This document shows positions 16,525 through 24,781 of a stretch of DNA of 64,000 nt, one piece after another. Each line of letters begins with the position of its first letter. The stretch's first letter is position 1. Origin of the DNA: UBA6627 sp965248675 (GTDB taxonomy: Bacteria > Chloroflexota > Dehalococcoidia > UBA2979); contig CBDFJZ010000008.1 in NCBI GenBank assembly GCA_965248675.1, positions 1,302,001 through 1,366,000 of the forward strand, written 5' to 3'. Both the position numbers and the translations under genes were made by a program. The notes beneath the pieces were generated by a model. It was given only the letters and a program-made list of their open reading frames with translations. It ran no database searches and was not told where the DNA came from.

Positions 16525-17250
16525 ATGGCGTTCATCAAGGTCTGCCTGAACGGCGACCGCTCGCGCGCCGACGCGCCCGGCGTCCCCGAGGCGCTGAACG
16601 ACGTCGCGATGAGTGCCGCCGAGGCAACCGACGCCGGCGCGGCGGCCGTCCACGTGCACGTCCGCAACTCCGAGGGCGCGCAGAGTATCGATCCCGCGGA
16701 CGTCGACGCCACCGTCGAGGTGCTGCGGCACATGGTAGAGACGCCAATCGGCGTCACGACGGGAGCGTGGATCGCCAGCGGCGAGGAGCGCCTCGATCTG
16801 GTTCGCGGCTGGACGCAGCTCCCGGACTTCGCCTCCGTCAACTTCAGCGAGGACGGGTGCGAGGAGCTCGCGGCGCTGCTACTCGAGCGGGGTGTGGGCG
16901 TCGAGGCGGGCCTCTGGACCGCGGCGGATGCGGAACGACTCGTCGCGAGCGAGCTCGCGGACCAGTGCGTTCGTTACCTGATCGAGCCGCGCGAGCAGGA
17001 CCTCGAGGAGGCGCGCGCGAACGCGGCGGCGATGGGGGCGGTCCTCGATGCGGCGGGCACGACGCCGCCGAAGCTGCTCCACGGCAACCGCGCCACCGCC
17101 TGGCCGCTGCTGAGCGAGGCGGTGCGCCGCGGCCTCCAGACGCGCATCGGCTTCGAGGACACGCTCACGTTGCCGGACGGCAGCGCGGCAGCGAGCAACC
17201 GCGACATCATCGCGGTCGCGGTGCGGCTGGCCGAGCGGTTCGAGGGCTAA
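16525..17250 (+). CDS. BKACE-family (DUF849) beta-keto acid cleavage enzyme homologue
   Basis: A 241-residue TIM-barrel protein of the BKACE family, whose founding member Kce cleaves 3-keto-5-aminohexanoate with acetyl-CoA in lysine fermentation. The zinc-binding HVHV segment (VHVHVRNSEG) is at about residues 45-55 and the late acidic pair is in GFEDTL. It is some 30-40 residues shorter than typical BKACE proteins. The gene is 11 bases after dapA, so co-expression with lysine biosynthesis is likely, an unusual position for a catabolic family. The substrate cannot be read from the sequence. Confidence 0.8.
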   Translation: MAFIKVCLNGDRSRADAPGVPEALNDVAMSAAEATDAGAAAVHVHVRNSEGAQSIDPADVDATVEVLRHMVETPIGVTTGAWIASGEERLDLVRGWTQLPDFASVNFSEDGCEELAALLLERGVGVEAGLWTAADAERLVASELADQCVRYLIEPREQDLEEARANAAAMGAVLDAAGTTPPKLLHGNRATAWPLLSEAVRRGLQTRIGFEDTLTLPDGSAAASNRDIIAVAVRLAERFEG

Positions 17251-17323
17251 GTCCTCAGAGTTCTCGTGTCCCCGCGGCACACACAGTCACACGTCCTGCA
17301 CCCGCGCTGACCGAGGCCGGTCG

Positions 17324-17713
17324 TCATTTCCACGCGGCAGCAGCCTCCGCGTACAGCCGATCCGTCTTGGCCGCCATCACGAAGTCGTTGCGGTGCAACG
17401 CCTCGATGATCATGGTCGCCCACGTGACGGTGACCCGACCCCAGCCGATCTCGCTTGCCTGCTCGACGTGCGAGGTCAGGATCTCCGGGTGGTGCCATTC
17501 GCGCTCGGCGAGGGCGCCCACCGCGCTCGTGAACTCGAGCGCTTGTGCGAAATCGGGGAACTCGAACGTGCGCCGCAGCCGCTGAACGCCGTCGACGGAG
17601 ACGACGCTCCAGTCGACGATCTCGCGACGCAGCTCATCGAGCTGGTCTTCGACCAGCGGTTTGGTTTCACTGCTCGCGGCTTCGACCTTCATGTCAGCCA
17701 GGGAGTTACTCAT
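17324..17713 (-). CDS. Pterin-4a-carbinolamine dehydratase-like protein, active-site His replaced
   Basis: A 129-residue protein of the PCD/DCoH fold. It matches PhhB-type sequences along FxFxDFxxALxFTxAVG, EREWHHPEIL and the ending LHRNDFVMAAKTD. Two of the three active-site histidines are present (His74, His75) but the third, in the VTVTWxxH position, is Met101. There is also an insert of about 10 residues after HHPEILTS. Loss of that His usually means low dehydratase activity, so this may be a relic or have another role. The ATG at 17713 has a perfect GGAGG box. It ends a short minus-strand gene group. Confidence 0.78.
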   Translation of the reverse strand: MSNSLADMKVEAASSETKPLVEDQLDELRREIVDWSVVSVDGVQRLRRTFEFPDFAQALEFTSAVGALAEREWHHPEILTSHVEQASEIGWGRVTVTWATMIIEALHRNDFVMAAKTDRLYAEAAAAWK

Positions 17714-17810
17714 GATCGTTGCCTCCAACCAGGGAGACCGGCACCGCTTGCGACTGGACGGTCGCTCGGCGCCGGCGGTCCCCATCGCTACGTGATTGCT
17801 CGATCCGCGA

Positions 17811-18698
17811 CTACGCGACCGCCGCGGGCCGAGTGAACGCCTCTACGAAGTCACGCGCGAACTCCTGGATTGAGCGAGACGCGTGACCCGTGAGCGCTTC
17901 CACGTCGCGCGTGGTGAAGTCGCCCAGGCCCTCGCTGAAGGCCCTGAAATACTCGTTGAGTGCGTCGGCGACCCACTCCGAAATTCCCATGTCGACCATC
18001 GCCTCCCGGGCGGCCTCTGGGGGAACGTCGACGTACCGAACGTCCCGGTCCAGCGCCTCCGACAATGCCGCGGCGACATCGTGGAACGATATCGACTCCG
18101 GTCCGGTCAGCTCATGTGTCTGGCCCTCGTGGCCGTCTTCAGTGAGGACCTTCGCGGCGACCTCGACGATGTCGCGGACGTCGATCATGCCGAGCCTGCC
18201 GTCGTTCGCCGGCAGGTACAGCGTGCCGTCCGAGGCGACGCTCCCCGCCGCGATCATCAGGTTCTGCATGAAGAAGTGCGGCCTGAGGATCGTGTAGGCG
18301 AGGCCTGAGGCCTCCAGCTCCGCGTCGGTCTCGACGTGCTGCCTCGTGACTCGCGCCGGGCTATCCGCCGTCACGGGGAACCCTTCCGCCGAGAGCCTCA
18401 CGAGATGCGTGACGTCCGCGCGCCTTGCGGCGGCGATGCCGTTGTGGGCCTGCGTAACCTGGTTCGGGTTGGGGGGCGTGAGCAGGAATACCCTGTCCAC
18501 TCCGCTGAACGCGGGATCGAGCGTCTCGGGCTTGTCGAGATCGCCGATGACCACCTCGACGCCCGCCTTGCGGAGGGCCGGTGCCGCCGAGGGCTTGCGG
18601 ACCAGCGCGCGAACCCTCGCTCCCCTGGCAATGAGGCTGGGGACCAGCCCGCTGCCGATGTTCCCCGTTGCGCCTGTGACCAGAATTGTCTGTCCCAT
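17811..18698 (-). CDS. NmrA-like NAD(P)-binding protein (atypical SDR)
   Basis: A 295-residue Rossmann protein beginning TILVTGATGNIGSGLV, followed by VRALVRKPS (an NADP-type Arg pattern) and VVIGDLDKPETL, as in NmrA and SDRa5 proteins. There is no Tyr-x-x-x-Lys pair, which fits redox sensing or an atypical reductase. The late block ESISFHDVAAALSEALDRDVRYVDVP is typical of the family. The ATG at 18698 follows an AGGAA box. Neighbours are the SnoaL-like pseudogene upstream and the dehydratase-like gene downstream. Confidence 0.85.
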   Translation of the reverse strand: MGQTILVTGATGNIGSGLVPSLIARGARVRALVRKPSAAPALRKAGVEVVIGDLDKPETLDPAFSGVDRVFLLTPPNPNQVTQAHNGIAAARRADVTHLVRLSAEGFPVTADSPARVTRQHVETDAELEASGLAYTILRPHFFMQNLMIAAGSVASDGTLYLPANDGRLGMIDVRDIVEVAAKVLTEDGHEGQTHELTGPESISFHDVAAALSEALDRDVRYVDVPPEAAREAMVDMGISEWVADALNEYFRAFSEGLGDFTTRDVEALTGHASRSIQEFARDFVEAFTRPAAVA

Positions 18699-18757
18699 GA
18701 TCGTGGTTCCTTTCTTCCGAGGCCCGCGCTGCCGCACAGGCGTCCGTGGTTCTCGAG

Positions 18758-19133
18758 TCAGCTCATCTTGTTGAAGATGTAGCGTGCGATTTTCCAGGCG
18801 CCGCTCTCCTTCGCGAACGTGAACAGCTCCCGGTTCTCCTCGGCGCTGATGTCGCCAGTCGCGTTGATCGTCTGCGAGCCCTTCGAGCGCGTGAGGGCGT
18901 AGGCGAAGTCACCGTTGACGGTGACCTCGTCGACGCTGAAGACAATGTCCAGCCCGATCGCCTCGAAGGCCTGGCGGTAGGCCCCCGCGACGTCCGGTCC
19001 GACGCTCGAGGGGAACTGGTGCGGCATGAACACGCCATCGGGTGTACAGCGACGCGGCGAGCGAGGCGTCGGAGGCGTTGAGCGCCCCCTCGTAGGTGGT
19101 GAGCAGGCTGCGGATCTCTTGTTCGGCGGTCAT
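18758..19133 (-). pseudogene. SnoaL/NTF2-like gene broken by a one-base frameshift
   Basis: The first part (MTAEQEIRSLLTTYEGALNA, about 31 residues) and the second part (from VFMPHQFPSS to IARYIFNKMS, about 92 residues) form one NTF2-like protein of the SgcJ/SnoaL type but are in different frames. Adding one base in the GGG run at 19040-19042 (CCC on the coding strand) restores a continuous reading with YTPDGVFMPH across the join, the usual family sequence. A good GAGAGGAA box precedes the start. Either the gene is recently inactivated or the base is a sequencing error. Confidence 0.72.
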
Positions 19134-19347
19134 CGCTGGTTCCTCTCGGCTAGGGCGAGGCGATCAGCCGCCTCCGCCTCCGTTCTTGTTCCGGGTGGCT
19201 GGCGTGACCGGAGCGATGTGCGGCTCCGCTCACTCAGTTGCCGGTACCCGAAGGATGCACGGCTGCCGCGGAAGTCAGAACGTTCGAACGGTCGGTTCCA
19301 CCCTGACCGTCCGGCCAGGGTGCGCGTGCACCGTCGGGGACTCGGAG

Positions 19348-20109
19348 CTAGAGGATCAACCCGCGACGCCGTGCCTCGTGGACAGCCTGAGTTCGCGTCG
19401 TGACGTCGAGCTTCTGATAGAGGTTCGCGAGGTGGAACTTGACCGTGCCCTCGCTGAGTCAGAGCTGCGCCGCGATGTTCCGGTTGCGCGCGCCGAGCTC
19501 GAGCAGCCTCAGGATCTCGCCCTCCCGCGGCGTGAGCACCGCTCCACTCGGGGCGTTCTCGCCCCGCAGCAGCTCACCAGTGATCTCAGCTGGAATGCGC
19601 GTGCCACCGGTGTGCGCCGTCCGAATCGCATCGGCCAGGTCGTCTGGACTCCAGTCGCTGCTCACGTACGCACACGCGCCGGCGCGAAGCGCCTCGACGA
19701 TCCGAAACTGGCTGAGGTAGATCGAGATGAGGATGACCTGCGTCGCGTTTCTCATCGCGCGAATGCTGCGGACGCAGTCGGCGCCGTCGAGCAACGGCAT
19801 CTCCACGTCCATGACGACCACGTTGGGCTTCAGCCGCGCGCTCTCATCGACTGCCGCTGCGGCACTGTCTGCCTCGTCGACGATCTCGATGTCCCGATAG
19901 GGACGGAGCATCTCTCGAAGCCCGGAGCGTACGCGTTCGCTCTCGTGGAACACGAGCACACCGATGGGCGAATACAACCTGCGTTCGCCGGGGGTCAGGG
20001 CGCCCTCCCTTCGGCGGTGGTGATGGATGGTACCGCTGCGAGCGGGAGCCCGATTGCGTTCCTCGACCGGCTGCCGGCTCGTCCCGCCGGCTGGTGCGAT
20101 CGGTGGCAT
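19348..20109 (-). pseudogene. NarL/LuxR-type response regulator interrupted by an in-frame TGA
   Basis: The receiver domain begins at IGVLVFHESERVRS and has the phospho-acceptor in VVVMDVEMPLLDG, followed by a LuxR-type HTH starting at LTPREGEILRLLELG. The frame meets TGA at 19461-19459 within the HTH (after NIAAQL) but stays open for 36 more codons that complete the domain (LSEGTVKFHLANLYQKLDV) to a TAG at 19348. Trp or a similar residue is common at this place, so TGG to TGA is the simplest explanation. The start is uncertain; 20109 is the first ATG that does not overlap the previous gene. No sensor kinase is adjacent. Confidence 0.7.
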
Positions 20110-20123
20110 CCCCCCGAGACAAG

Positions 20124-20654
20124 CTAGGGGTCTCGGTTCGCCTCGAACGCCTTCCAACTGGCGATCGTGTGCTTGCGAGCGCGCTCGTAGCCGATCCTGT
20201 CGCCGTAGTAGCCACCGAGGAAACCGGCCAGCCCGCGCACCCCGATCAGCAGGATCACGGCGTACGCGATCGTCGCGGGCAGCAGGTTGTCCCGCAGATA
20301 CGGAATCCCAAGCACCACGCCCAGACCGGCCACCACTGCGATCAACACCCCCAGGAACGCGAAGCTGTTGACGATCGTGGATTCGGTCTTCCGCTGCCGG
20401 CGCAGCATCTCCGTGATCTCGTCGGGCACGATATCGACGGCGGCGCGTCCGTCCTCGAAGTGGTTGTCGCAGTGCGAGCAGCGCTCCGTGTCACGGCCGG
20501 CGGGGGTGTAACAATTCCCGCAGAATCGCCCGCGACTCGGCGCCTCGCCCCGGCTGACCGCGATCACGTGCTCCTCGAGCCGCTCGCTGAACAGCGGGCA
20601 GTCAGCAGACACCGGCGGCCGGAATCGCTGCTCCTGCGGCGCCTCCATGCTCAC
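20124..20654 (-). CDS. Zinc-ribbon membrane protein of unknown function
   Basis: A 176-residue protein with one zinc ribbon (CGNC and, 14 residues on, CSHC, at about residues 45-62) and two hydrophobic segments at about 93-117 and 123-145, followed by a basic C-terminus. The N-terminal domain is likely cytoplasmic. I know of no function for this arrangement. Its start overlaps the stop of the glycosylase gene by 4 bases (ATGA), so it is the last gene of the purA-region operon. Confidence 0.65.
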   Translation of the reverse strand: MSMEAPQEQRFRPPVSADCPLFSERLEEHVIAVSRGEAPSRGRFCGNCYTPAGRDTERCSHCDNHFEDGRAAVDIVPDEITEMLRRQRKTESTIVNSFAFLGVLIAVVAGLGVVLGIPYLRDNLLPATIAYAVILLIGVRGLAGFLGGYYGDRIGYERARKHTIASWKAFEANRDP

Positions 20655-21190
20655 GCGACGCCTCGCACGCCGCGTCCGAGGAACGCGGCCAGTTCGTCGA
20701 GCACGCGGTGCACGTGGGCGCGGTGCCGGACCGCGCGCCCGGAGGTCGAGGGCATCACCCAGACCGCGGCGCCCTCGAGCTCGACGGGCTGGCGTCCCCA
20801 GGAGCCGCCGGTGCGCACCTTCGGAAACAGCACGTCGAAGGCGCGTGAGCTGGTCAGGCAGACCGCCCGCGGCGACACGCCCGCGATCCGCCCTCGGAAC
20901 GCCGCTTCCGAGGCACGCAGCTCGTCGCCACGGACCTCGGTGCTGTCGGTGATCACCCGCTTCACCACGTCGGTGAAGCCGATCCGCTCGGCCTCGAGCA
21001 GTACGCGGTCGTCCTCGGGACCGGCGGTCCGCGCGACCAGTGGCGAGGCCGAGAGCGCGGGCCAGAACCCGTTGCCCGGGTTCGCGTAGTAGTGGCCGAG
21101 CTCCGCTGAGCGCTCGCCGGGGTTGATGCCGACAAAGACCAGATCGAGGCCGGGCGCCAGCAGATCGGGCAGCGTCTGGAGCGCGGTCAA
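20651..21190 (-). CDS. Mug/TDG-type mismatch-specific DNA glycosylase
   Basis: A 179-residue uracil-DNA glycosylase superfamily member that removes uracil or thymine from G mismatches. The family-2 catalytic motif GINPG is at residues 21-25 with the essential Asn23, followed by HYYANPGNGFWPAL, and the C-terminal intercalation loop is MPSTSGRA. Length fits Mug. It overlaps the next gene by 4 bases and follows a membrane-protein gene by 15 bases. Confidence 0.9.
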   Translation of the reverse strand: MTALQTLPDLLAPGLDLVFVGINPGERSAELGHYYANPGNGFWPALSASPLVARTAGPEDDRVLLEAERIGFTDVVKRVITDSTEVRGDELRASEAAFRGRIAGVSPRAVCLTSSRAFDVLFPKVRTGGSWGRQPVELEGAAVWVMPSTSGRAVRHRAHVHRVLDELAAFLGRGVRGVA

Positions 21191-21205
21191 CGCGGTGGCT
21201 CCTCG

Positions 21206-21718
21206 CTACGTAGCGACGTAGGAGAACTGGCCGTGACCGAGCAGCACGCCGAACGCCAGCAGCGCGACGGCGACGATCATCATCGCCATCGACAGCATCA
21301 GCGACTTCCGGCGCTGGTTCTCCAGCTCGAACTCGTCGCCATCGCCGGCGACGACCGCATCGGCGAGCCGTCCGATCCGCCTCCCGATCACGGCGTGGAA
21401 CGCAACCATCGCGACGAACACCACGAACAGCGTCATCTTCGTGATGAAGATCCCGCCGAAGCGGTACGAGCTGATGTCCTCGTTCACGAAATCGGGGGTG
21501 ACGTTGTAGAACTGGTACAGCCCCGTCAGCAGCGAGATCAGCAGGGCGATTCCGGCCATCATCCCGTATCGCTGCGTCACGACCCGCGTCACTGCGCGTT
21601 TCAGCTGCTCATCCTCGATCAGCCAGGTCGACGGCACGACCGCGAAGAACAGCAGCACCTGCGGGCCAACGATCAACGTCGCCGCGAAGACGTGCAGGAT
21701 CAGCGACAGGTTCTCCAC
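21206..21718 (-). CDS. Four-helix membrane protein (CopD/DUF2269-like)
   Basis: A 170-residue protein with four clear transmembrane helices. It starts with LILHVFAATLIVGPQVLLFF, a His-containing first helix common to CopD-like and DUF2269-like proteins, and has a second His in MVAFHAVIGRR. Function is unknown; heme or metal binding by these His residues is possible but speculative. A similar four-helix protein is encoded at 31822-32289. It follows purA by 18 bases. Confidence 0.65.
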   Translation of the reverse strand: MENLSLILHVFAATLIVGPQVLLFFAVVPSTWLIEDEQLKRAVTRVVTQRYGMMAGIALLISLLTGLYQFYNVTPDFVNEDISSYRFGGIFITKMTLFVVFVAMVAFHAVIGRRIGRLADAVVAGDGDEFELENQRRKSLMLSMAMMIVAVALLAFGVLLGHGQFSYVAT

Positions 21719-21736
21719 CCAGTGCCCCCTAGATGC

Positions 21737-23056
21737 CTAGATGCGACCTCCGAAGATGTCGCGCGTCACGATCGCCTGGTGGCGCTCCGGCCCGACCGAG
21801 ATCATGTCGATCGGGGCGTCGAGCAGCTGCTCGATCCGCCGCACGTACTGCCGTGCCTCGGTCGGCAGATCGCCCAGGTTGCGGACCTCGGTGACGTCCT
21901 GCTTCCAGCCGGGCAGCTCCTCGTAGATCGGCTTCAGCCGGTTCGCGTCATCGAGGCTCGCCGGCAGCGAGGTAATCCGTTCGTCGTCCAGCTCGTACGC
22001 GACGCAGATGCGGATGCTGTCGAACGCCGACAGCGAGTCCAGGCGGGTGAGCGCCACCGAGGTCACGCCGTTCAGCCTCGAGGTCTGGCGTGCCAGCACG
22101 CCGTCGAACCAGCCGCAGCGCCGCGCACGGCCGGTCGTGGTGCCGTACTCGCTCGTGCCGGGCACGCCACCGCCACCCTCGCGGAGCAACTCCGCGTTCT
22201 CGTCGAACAGCTCGGTCGGCATCGGCCCGTTGCCGACGCGCGTCTGGTAGGCCTTGTACACACCGACCACGCGCTCGATCGCCGTCGGCCCGAGTCCGAT
22301 CCCGATCGCCGCACCGGCCGCGACGGACGCGGGCACCGAGGACGTGACGTAGGGATACGTGCCGGAATCGAGATCGAGCAGCGAGCCCTGCGCGCCCTCG
22401 AGCAGGATCATCTCGCCACGCCAGTGCGCTTCCTGGACGAGCGCGGTCGTGTCCGCCACGTACGGCCGCAGCCGCTCGCCGAACTCCCGGTAGTCCTCGA
22501 GGATCGAGTCGAACTGGAGCGCTGGCTCGTCATAGAGCGCGGTGATCACCCGGTTCTTGTAGTCGAGTACTTCACGCAGCCGAGCGGGGAAGCGGTCGCG
22601 GTCGAGGACGTCGCCAACGCGGATGCCGATTCGCGCCACTTTGTCGTGGAACGCCGGGCCGGTGCCGGTCCCGGTGGTACCGATCGCACTGGCGCCTCGA
22701 AGCTTCTCGTCGGCGACGTCAATCACCTGGTGCCACGGCATGATCACGTGCGCGCGGTCGCTGATCACCAGCTTCGAGGTGTCGATCCCCCGTTCGCTCA
22801 GCATCGCGATCTCGGCCAGCAGCGTGTCGGGATCGATCACGACCCCGTTGCCGATCACGCATACCTTATCGCCGTAGAAGATCCCGGCGGGCACCAGGTG
22901 CAGCGCGAATTTTCCGCGCTCGTTCATGATCGTGTGACCGGCGTTCGTGCCCGCTGAATAGCGCGCGATCATCGAGCAATAGCGCGCGTGGAAGTCCACG
23001 ACGCGGCCTTTGCCTTCGTCGCCCCACTGGCCGCCGATCACCACGACTGCAGGCAT
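21737..23056 (-). CDS. purA: Adenylosuccinate synthetase
   Basis: Joins IMP and aspartate using GTP, the first step to AMP. The 439-residue protein has the GTP-binding and catalytic start GGQWGDEGKG, the catalytic His in GTNAGHTI, the IMP-binding GTTGTGTGPAFHDK region and the C-terminal RARRCGWFDG block with guanine-binding residues later. The ATG at 23056 has a GAGGA box at the right distance; an in-frame ATG two codons earlier is less well placed. Confidence 0.95.
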   Translation of the reverse strand: MPAVVVIGGQWGDEGKGRVVDFHARYCSMIARYSAGTNAGHTIMNERGKFALHLVPAGIFYGDKVCVIGNGVVIDPDTLLAEIAMLSERGIDTSKLVISDRAHVIMPWHQVIDVADEKLRGASAIGTTGTGTGPAFHDKVARIGIRVGDVLDRDRFPARLREVLDYKNRVITALYDEPALQFDSILEDYREFGERLRPYVADTTALVQEAHWRGEMILLEGAQGSLLDLDSGTYPYVTSSVPASVAAGAAIGIGLGPTAIERVVGVYKAYQTRVGNGPMPTELFDENAELLREGGGGVPGTSEYGTTTGRARRCGWFDGVLARQTSRLNGVTSVALTRLDSLSAFDSIRICVAYELDDERITSLPASLDDANRLKPIYEELPGWKQDVTEVRNLGDLPTEARQYVRRIEQLLDAPIDMISVGPERHQAIVTRDIFGGRI

Positions 23057-23139
23057 GAGCATTCCTCGAGGGGGTGCGGGTCAACGCGCGAATGTGTGGG
23101 GACCCGCGAGATCATACCGGACGGGCCGCCGTCGCTCGA

Positions 23140-24036
23140 TCAATCTCGCACGCGCTCCCGCGCCGCAACCGCATCGGCGCGCGCAACGACCAGCCGCGCC
23201 GCGCGCATCGCGCGCCGGTCGACCGGCTCGACGCGGGGGTTCGGCTCCTCGCCGATTAGCACGACGCCACTCGCCGCCCCGTCCGCTCGTAGGCGATCCC
23301 ACTCGCGCAGCACGGCACGCGCGACCGCTGCCTCGGCGGCGTCGGGGGCAAAGAGGGAGTTCACACCGCGTACCGCGGCCTCCGCGTAGATCGTGACGCC
23401 CGCGGCGCCCAACTCGTGCGCGCGGGTGGCCTCGATGAGGCCGCCGTCTCCCGCGAACGAACCGAAGATCCACGGCAGCTCCGCTGCCCGTGCCGCGACG
23501 GCGACCATCGCCATGGTGTGGTCGTGAACGTCATGCAGACCGTGCCCCAACCCGAGATCGCGGTGCATCCGCGCCGGGTTGAGCGCGACCGCCTCGTGCC
23601 GGTCGACCGCGTCGAGGATCGCCGGAAGCGCCTGCAGCCCAGCCGCGGAGTCGATCTCGGGGATCAGCCGCACGGCGCCAGGCGTCAGCTCGTGCCGTAG
23701 CTCGAACTTGCGGAGCAGGACGTCGGCGTCGCGCGCGTCCTGTGGCAGCTCGCTACCGGCGAGGACGACCGCGGCGAGCGTCGGGCGCACCGCCGCCTCG
23801 ATGTCAGCAGCCAGCTCGCCGCTGCTCGTGGAGGAGACACGGACGAACGCAGGGCGGCCGGCGGCGCCGAGCGCGTCGATCACCTCGGCGACCAGCGATC
23901 GGGTGCCGGTCCGCTCCCCGAGCGTGGCTGGCGCGGCGAGGTCGATCACTACGGCGTCCGCGGCGGTGTGTCGCGCGTCGACCAACGCGCCGGTATCGGA
24001 GGCAGCGACCAGCAGCAGACTGCGCAGTGCGAGCAT
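23140..24036 (-). CDS. CitE-like (HpcH/HpaI) aldolase or lyase
   Basis: A 298-residue TIM-barrel protein of the CitE/HpcH family, which acts on acyl-CoA or oxo-acid substrates with a divalent metal. Visible marks are the N-terminal LRSLLLVAAS, DAVVIDLAAP (metal-site Asp; the usual Glu-Asp is altered), FVRVSST, an LIPEIDSAAGLQ block with the metal Glu, and GEEPNPRVEPVDRRAM near the end. The common RSDLEDSV-type motif is weak, so catalytic competence is uncertain. It follows the alpha/beta hydrolase gene by 20 bases. Confidence 0.75.
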   Translation of the reverse strand: MLALRSLLLVAASDTGALVDARHTAADAVVIDLAAPATLGERTGTRSLVAEVIDALGAAGRPAFVRVSSTSSGELAADIEAAVRPTLAAVVLAGSELPQDARDADVLLRKFELRHELTPGAVRLIPEIDSAAGLQALPAILDAVDRHEAVALNPARMHRDLGLGHGLHDVHDHTMAMVAVAARAAELPWIFGSFAGDGGLIEATRAHELGAAGVTIYAEAAVRGVNSLFAPDAAEAAVARAVLREWDRLRADGAASGVVLIGEEPNPRVEPVDRRAMRAARLVVARADAVAARERVRD

Positions 24037-24056
24037 TCGGCCGTCCTCTCGTGCGC

Positions 24057-24767
24057 CTAAACCGTCGTGTCTTCGCCGAGCGGCGCATCTTCGTCCACGT
24101 CCTCGAGGAACTCGAGCACCGCCTCGTTCCAGGCGTCCGGCCGCTGACCCGAGGTGCCATGGAAGCACCCGGCGAGCCGCACCACACGCCGTCTCGGCAA
24201 CCGGTCGATTAGCCGATCGAGGCCGGACGGGATCATCTCGTCCTGTTCGCCGACGATCACCAGCGTCGGAACGTCGAGCGCCGGGAGCCGCGGCGTCAGA
24301 TCGGGTCGATTCCGCATCGCATGCATGCCGCCATCGGCGCCGGGATCGCCTGCGCCAGCGCCGCCACCTGCCGGCATCGCCGGTCCTCGCGTGGTCGAGT
24401 CCGACAGGATGAGCGCATGCACGTCCGAGGCGTGTTCGACCGCGTACTGGAGCGCAATCTGACTACCAAACGACATCCCGCCGATCACAGCCCCATCGAC
24501 CGCATCCAGCTCCTCGAGCAGCGCCCGCAGATCCGAGGCCAGCGCGGGCATCGTGTACCCCTCGATGTCGTCGGGCGCGCTGCTGCCCCCGTGACCACGC
24601 GCATCCCAGGTGATCAGCCGGTGCTCGGCGGACAGCGCCGCCAGCTGTGGCATCCACATCTCCAGCGAGACCCCAAAGCCGTGCGCGAGCGCCAGCGGCC
24701 GGCCCTCGGTCGGTCCGCGCTCGTCGTAGCGGATCCGTATCCCCGCCGGAGTCTCGATCTGAGCCAT
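24057..24767 (-). CDS. Alpha/beta hydrolase
   Basis: A 236-residue hydrolase. The oxyanion region is LAHGFGVSLEMW, the nucleophile elbow is GMSFG with the Ser, the acid is in VIVGEQDEMIP and the catalytic His in GCFHGTSG. The lid between strand 6 and helix D is very short and Gly/Ala-rich (after STTRGPAMP), about 30 residues less than in 3-oxoadipate enol-lactonase-like proteins. Substrate unknown. The frame is open further upstream but that part is the reverse image of the next gene; ATG at 24767 gives the normal MAQIETPAG start. Confidence 0.82.
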   Translation of the reverse strand: MAQIETPAGIRIRYDERGPTEGRPLALAHGFGVSLEMWMPQLAALSAEHRLITWDARGHGGSSAPDDIEGYTMPALASDLRALLEELDAVDGAVIGGMSFGSQIALQYAVEHASDVHALILSDSTTRGPAMPAGGGAGAGDPGADGGMHAMRNRPDLTPRLPALDVPTLVIVGEQDEMIPSGLDRLIDRLPRRRVVRLAGCFHGTSGQRPDAWNEAVLEFLEDVDEDAPLGEDTTV

Positions 24768-24781
24768 CAGCGATCCTTGGA

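Noticed and set aside
19459..19461. TGA read as Trp or selenocysteine in the response regulator
   Set aside because: Several intact genes in the window end in TGA (for example at 13198-13200), so TGA is a stop here, and no selenocysteine insertion structure is evident next to it. Point mutation or sequencing error is simpler.
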